From Chloroflexota bacterium (GTDB lineage Bacteria > Chloroflexota > Anaerolineae > J102): a stretch of 9,823 nucleotides of DNA. The notes under the pieces were generated by a model. The model worked only from the letters and a program-made list of their open reading frames with translations, did no database searches and had not been told where the DNA came from. The stretch spans positions 1-9,823 of the forward strand of contig PIVW01000200.1 of assembly GCA_003353825.1 (NCBI GenBank). Reading direction: 5' to 3'. Both the position numbers and the translations under genes were made by a program. Below, piece after piece: positions 7,339-9,823 of the stretch. Position 1 is the first letter of the stretch. Each line of letters opens with the position of its first letter.

Positions 7339-8109
7339 CTAGAAGATCCTCAACAACGGGGCATTTCTCGACTTACGATCTTCTCGTGGATACCCAAGGG
7401 CGTTTTGAACATAACGCACGCCATCAATCGTTTTGTCTACATTGATATGGCTATGGCCAAATACATGACAGGCACTGCCGATCTGCCGCAGGTATTGTTC
7501 GATTTTGATGGAGCCGACCACAAATGGTAGGCTCTTAAAGTACAGGTATTGTTGCGGAGGTAAGAGATCGCGTCTGGGTACAAAGTGGCTCATCGTCACA
7601 ACTGTGATATCGTTAGGCAGACTTTTTAGCGTTTTATTCTCATTCATAAGCAAGTCGCATGCCTGTTGGCTCGCATCTCCTGGCCAGCGACAGGCCATAA
7701 AATCGACCCAGTTGTTCAATGATTGATCTGGCCTATCTTTAGGATCAGCAAAGGTACGCTCATACCAGCTCAGGATAGGCACGATGCAATAGTCGTCGTC
7801 GATCAGAGATGGTTCCATGCAAACGTCGATCTTACGAAGCTCCTCCTTCAACCATAATGCTTTCTCGAGCGAGTCTCCGAACTTATCTTCGACGATCCAC
7901 AAATCATGGTTGCCAGGAACAAAGAAGATCTGTCTGAATTTCTGGCGCAGGATCGACAGGACGTCGATGACGAGCGCATTGCGATGTGCGACATCGCCTG
8001 CCACAAGTAAGACATCCTCCCGGTACAGAGTCGGGCTTAAGTTCTTGATGATCTGGTAGTTCGCACCATAATCGCAATGAATATCTGATATGAGCCAGAT
8101 GTTCGCCAT
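7339..8109 (-). CDS. Calcineurin-like metallophosphoesterase
   Basis: Predicted di-metal phosphoesterase, 256 residues from ATG 8109. The full motif set of the family is present: DxH as D9-x-H11 (LISDIHCD), GD at 38-39 (VAGDVAH), GNHD at 66-69, His175 in MSHF, and GHSH at 218-221. There is no signal peptide or membrane segment, so it should be cytoplasmic. The substrate cannot be read from the sequence; the family includes phosphodiesterases, nucleotidases and protein phosphatases. I chose ATG 8109 because the DxH strand normally lies within the first dozen residues. An in-frame GTG at 8205 would add 32 residues without family features. The gene is divergent from the type II thioesterase (151 bp between starts) and convergent with the PPTase remnant. 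It appears intact and bears no obvious link to lipid or peptide synthesis. Confidence 0.88.
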   Translation of the reverse strand: MANIWLISDIHCDYGANYQIIKNLSPTLYREDVLLVAGDVAHRNALVIDVLSILRQKFRQIFFVPGNHDLWIVEDKFGDSLEKALWLKEELRKIDVCMEPSLIDDDYCIVPILSWYERTFADPKDRPDQSLNNWVDFMACRWPGDASQQACDLLMNENKTLKSLPNDITVVTMSHFVPRRDLLPPQQYLYFKSLPFVVGSIKIEQYLRQIGSACHVFGHSHINVDKTIDGVRYVQNALGYPREDRKSRNAPLLRIF

Positions 8110-8260
8110 GTTTTCGAACTCGTAGTGAATAGAAGTTGACCGCGGCCAGATGAAGCGCGACCTATTTGCTTCATGTTTGCAGAAGGACACAGTACCGTAA
8201 TACACACAAAAGCGCCAGTAGGCCGCCTACAAATGGCTGCATTAGAGAGAGCTTTCTGCT

Positions 8261-9001
8261 ATGACACAATCTCACAGAAACCAGAAGTGGATTCGCCGCT
8301 ATCCCAACCCTGAGGCCGGTGTCCGCCTGTTCTGCCTGCCCTTTGCCGGCGGTTCAGCCGTGGTCTTTCACCCCTGGCCGGCTGGCCTGCCCTCACTCGA
8401 GGTCTGCGCGGTGGAACTACCGGGAAGAGGCAGCCGCTTTTCAGAAAGGCCTATGTCCGACCTGAAGCGATTGGTCGCAGCCCTGGCTACGGGGATCATG
8501 CCCTATCTGGACAAACCGTATGCGCTGTTTGGCTATAGCCTGGGCGCCGTGATCGCCTTCGAACTGGCCCAGCACTTGCGTCACCATGCCTTGCCTGCAC
8601 CGGTTCAACTCTTGGTCGCGGCCCGGCGGGCGCCCCATCTTGCCGACATCCGCCCGCCCATCTACAACCTGCCCGAGGCTCAGTTCCTGCGCGAGATCCA
8701 CAAATACAACGGCACACCGATGACGGTGTTTCAGGACCCTGATCTGCGGGCATTGTTCCTGCCGGTGCTGCGCGCCGATTTTCAGATCACCGATACCTAC
8801 ATCTGTTCAGCAGACGACCCGCTCGACTGTCCGATCACGGCCTTCGGTGGCCTTCAGGACGAGACCGTAAGCCAACAGGCGTTGGGCGAGTGGGGTCAGT
8901 ACACGCGCAGTCACTTCGCTCTGCACATGTTCGAAGGCGACCATTTCTTTTTGAAATCACAGCAGCGCAGCCTGTTGGCGGCGATCGAGGTCAGTCTGTG
9001 A
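8261..9001 (+). CDS. Type II (editing) thioesterase, alpha/beta-hydrolase
   Basis: Stand-alone 246-residue thioesterase, the usual size for editing enzymes that remove stalled or wrong acyl groups from carrier domains of PKS and NRPS systems. Visible: LFCLPFAGGSA at 23-33 (family opening strand), ELPGRGSRF at 52-60, GYSLGA at 91-96 with nucleophile Ser93, GGLQDE with Asp200, and EGDHFFL with His228, giving a complete Ser-Asp-His triad. ATG 8261 is preceded by AGAGAGAG about 12 nt upstream. It is cytoplasmic, with no signal peptide. It reads on the same strand as the TE and PPTase remnants and away from the PUFA-type unit, so its original partner may have been the lost synthase on the left. 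It may still serve the PfaA-like synthase or another system in the genome. A 13-nt inverted repeat (GTAGG-CCG-CCTAC, 8218-8230) lies in the leader. The gene seems intact. Confidence 0.93.
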   Translation: MTQSHRNQKWIRRYPNPEAGVRLFCLPFAGGSAVVFHPWPAGLPSLEVCAVELPGRGSRFSERPMSDLKRLVAALATGIMPYLDKPYALFGYSLGAVIAFELAQHLRHHALPAPVQLLVAARRAPHLADIRPPIYNLPEAQFLREIHKYNGTPMTVFQDPDLRALFLPVLRADFQITDTYICSADDPLDCPITAFGGLQDETVSQQALGEWGQYTRSHFALHMFEGDHFFLKSQQRSLLAAIEVSL

Positions 9002-9276
9002 AGCAGAGAAAAGAGACCTCGGCATGGTTCAAATCCAAGCAAAAGGACCTTTGTCCCTCGCCCCTCATACCGGCTGGCCGATTAGGTGGGACAGACTGTG
9101 CTGGTGGCGGTACTGGTGATTCCTGCTGAGAAATCCAATGAACAACCGCATAGGTCGGGCCCCGGATGCAATGGCGCCTCACCTGGAAACGATCTGGCTA
9201 GATGTAGTGAGAACAGCCCATTGTATTGAGTCCTCTGAAAAAAGCCAATCTACAATCACGAACAGTCGAAGGCTTT
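9002..9276. other. Intergenic stretch with no recognised gene
   Basis: Between the thioesterase stop and the convergent AT-rich gene I see only short overlapping frames on both strands with no family motifs. A 4-bp stem (GGAC-CTTT-GTCC, about 9045-9056) lacks a T-run and is not a credible terminator. The stretch may contain unrecognisable gene remains, given the decay on both sides. Confidence 0.5.
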
Positions 9277-9579
9277 CTATTCTGCAAACACTTCATAATG
9301 GATTACATCTTCTTCAAATTCAAGTAAATAATCTTTGTCTTCTGGATAATATTTCGCTTTTTTAAAATCCTCACCAGCAAAGTTTTTAATTATCTCAAGG
9401 TTTTCCCAAAATGTAATCAAAGTGAAGTGTGCGACATCATCTTTTATATTTCTCAGAAACGTTAGTTTTTTGAAGCCCTCAGTTTTTTTATAATCGGGGA
9501 TAGCTACGCGTTTCAGAAATTCCGTATATGCTTCATATTCTTCAATTTTGGTTCGTCCGTGCCAAATTCTTGCAATCAT
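9277..9579 (-). CDS. Antibiotic biosynthesis monooxygenase (ABM)-like small protein, AT-rich
   Basis: A 100-residue protein with the layout of the ABM dimeric alpha/beta-barrel family: MIARIWHGRT at the start, YTEFLKRVAIPDY, GFKKLTFLRN, then FTLITFWENLEIIKNFAG and the tail AKYYPEDKDYLLEFEEDVIHYEVF. Such proteins include cofactor-free monooxygenases, heme-degrading enzymes and many of unknown role, so the reaction cannot be fixed here. ATG 9579 is the first start after an in-frame TAA. A GGAGG lies about 16 nt upstream, rather far. Base composition is strikingly different from the neighbours: my count over 9301-9540 is 76 G+C in 240 bases (about 32%), against about 62% in a sample of pfaD. Lys/Glu-rich, AT-ending codon use suggests recent acquisition from a low-GC organism. 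Confidence 0.82.
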   Translation of the reverse strand: MIARIWHGRTKIEEYEAYTEFLKRVAIPDYKKTEGFKKLTFLRNIKDDVAHFTLITFWENLEIIKNFAGEDFKKAKYYPEDKDYLLEFEEDVIHYEVFAE

Positions 9580-9634
9580 ATCTTAATGTTCGTTTCCTCC
9601 ATAAATCCGCATTGGTTCAGTTTGAGTTCGGGAC

Positions 9635-9823
9635 CTACCACAATAACTGTTCGACCTGAATAGGAAAGTCTGCAAAGCGTTCGCGAAATACCTGGAAATG
9701 TTGCCGGGCCAAAAGGGTGGTTGGTGCGGTCAGAATGATGTCGGAATGTGTGCATGGTGGTTGTGTTGAAGGCAAGTGGCTGCCTTGAGAGGACACGGTG
9801 GTCCCCAACAACGGCAACAACGA
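9635..9823 (-). pseudogene. mfd: Fragment of transcription-repair coupling factor Mfd
   Basis: The minus strand at about 9740-9640 encodes ILTAPTTLLARQHF and then FRERFADFPIQVEQL, closely matching the helicase-core segment of Mfd after the Walker A motif (E. coli: VPTTLLAQQHYDNFRDRFANWPVRIE). Where Mfd continues with SRFRS-type sequence, this frame stops at TAG 9637-9635. Upstream, toward the window edge, the same frame does not look like Mfd. A short LKAA-type match in another frame (near 9780-9790) may be a further degenerate part. Mfd is normally over 1,000 residues, so this is a small broken piece, either a duplicated fragment or the end of a disrupted gene continuing outside the window. 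Confidence 0.6.

Noticed and set aside
8218..8230. GTAGG-CCG-CCTAC inverted repeat upstream of the type II thioesterase
   Set aside because: The arms are 5 bp and can occur by chance. There is no second copy or clear promoter beside it, so I did not call it an operator.
9045..9056. Possible terminator hairpin after the thioesterase
   Set aside because: The stem is only 4 bp and is not followed by a T-run.

Overview
The window looks like a bacterial accessory region from a medium to high G+C genome (about 60% in the biosynthetic genes by eye) rich in polyketide/fatty-acid and NRPS-type genes. Lineage cannot be fixed from this stretch. A filamentous, secondary-metabolite-rich group such as Chloroflexota or a myxobacterium-like organism would fit, but that is inference only.

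Left part (1-5697, all on the minus strand): a two-gene unit that resembles the iterative PUFA (secondary lipid) synthases. Transcription runs right to left. First comes a PfaD-type FMN enoyl reductase (4063-5697). After a 140-bp gap follows a large PfaA-like multidomain synthase starting at 3922 and running off the window at base 1. The visible 1307 residues carry a ketosynthase, a malonyl-type acyltransferase, a long Pro/Ala/Gln-rich linker and one acyl carrier domain. Later domains would lie beyond base 1. A reductase-first order is known from myxobacterial pfa1-pfa2-pfa3 operons and differs from marine pfaABCD.

Middle (5698-6511): non-coding or leader DNA. It contains a good sigma-70-like promoter facing pfaD (TTGACC, 17 bp, CATAAT), a cluster of ACGCG/CGCGT half sites upstream of it, and a 128-bp element bounded by 11-bp perfect inverted repeats.

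Right part (6512-9823): a patchwork of dead and live genes. On the plus strand there is a decayed thioesterase domain (stop codon plus frameshift). It runs directly into an N-terminally truncated, frameshifted Sfp-type phosphopantetheinyl transferase (PPTase) whose metal-binding GVDVE motif has been stretched to GVDVDVDVDVE by a 6-bp tandem repeat. Then come an intact metallophosphoesterase (minus), an intact type II thioesterase (plus), an AT-rich antibiotic-biosynthesis-monooxygenase-like gene (minus, probably acquired by transfer), and a short broken piece of the transcription-repair coupling factor Mfd at the right edge.

Functional reading: the PfaA-like synthase would extend acyl chains on its carrier domain with malonyl units, with PfaD reducing enoyl intermediates in trans. 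The type II thioesterase could clear misprimed carriers. The local PPTase is dead, so carrier-domain activation must come from elsewhere in the genome. The TE and PPTase remnants point to an older NRPS/PKS locus that was eroded.
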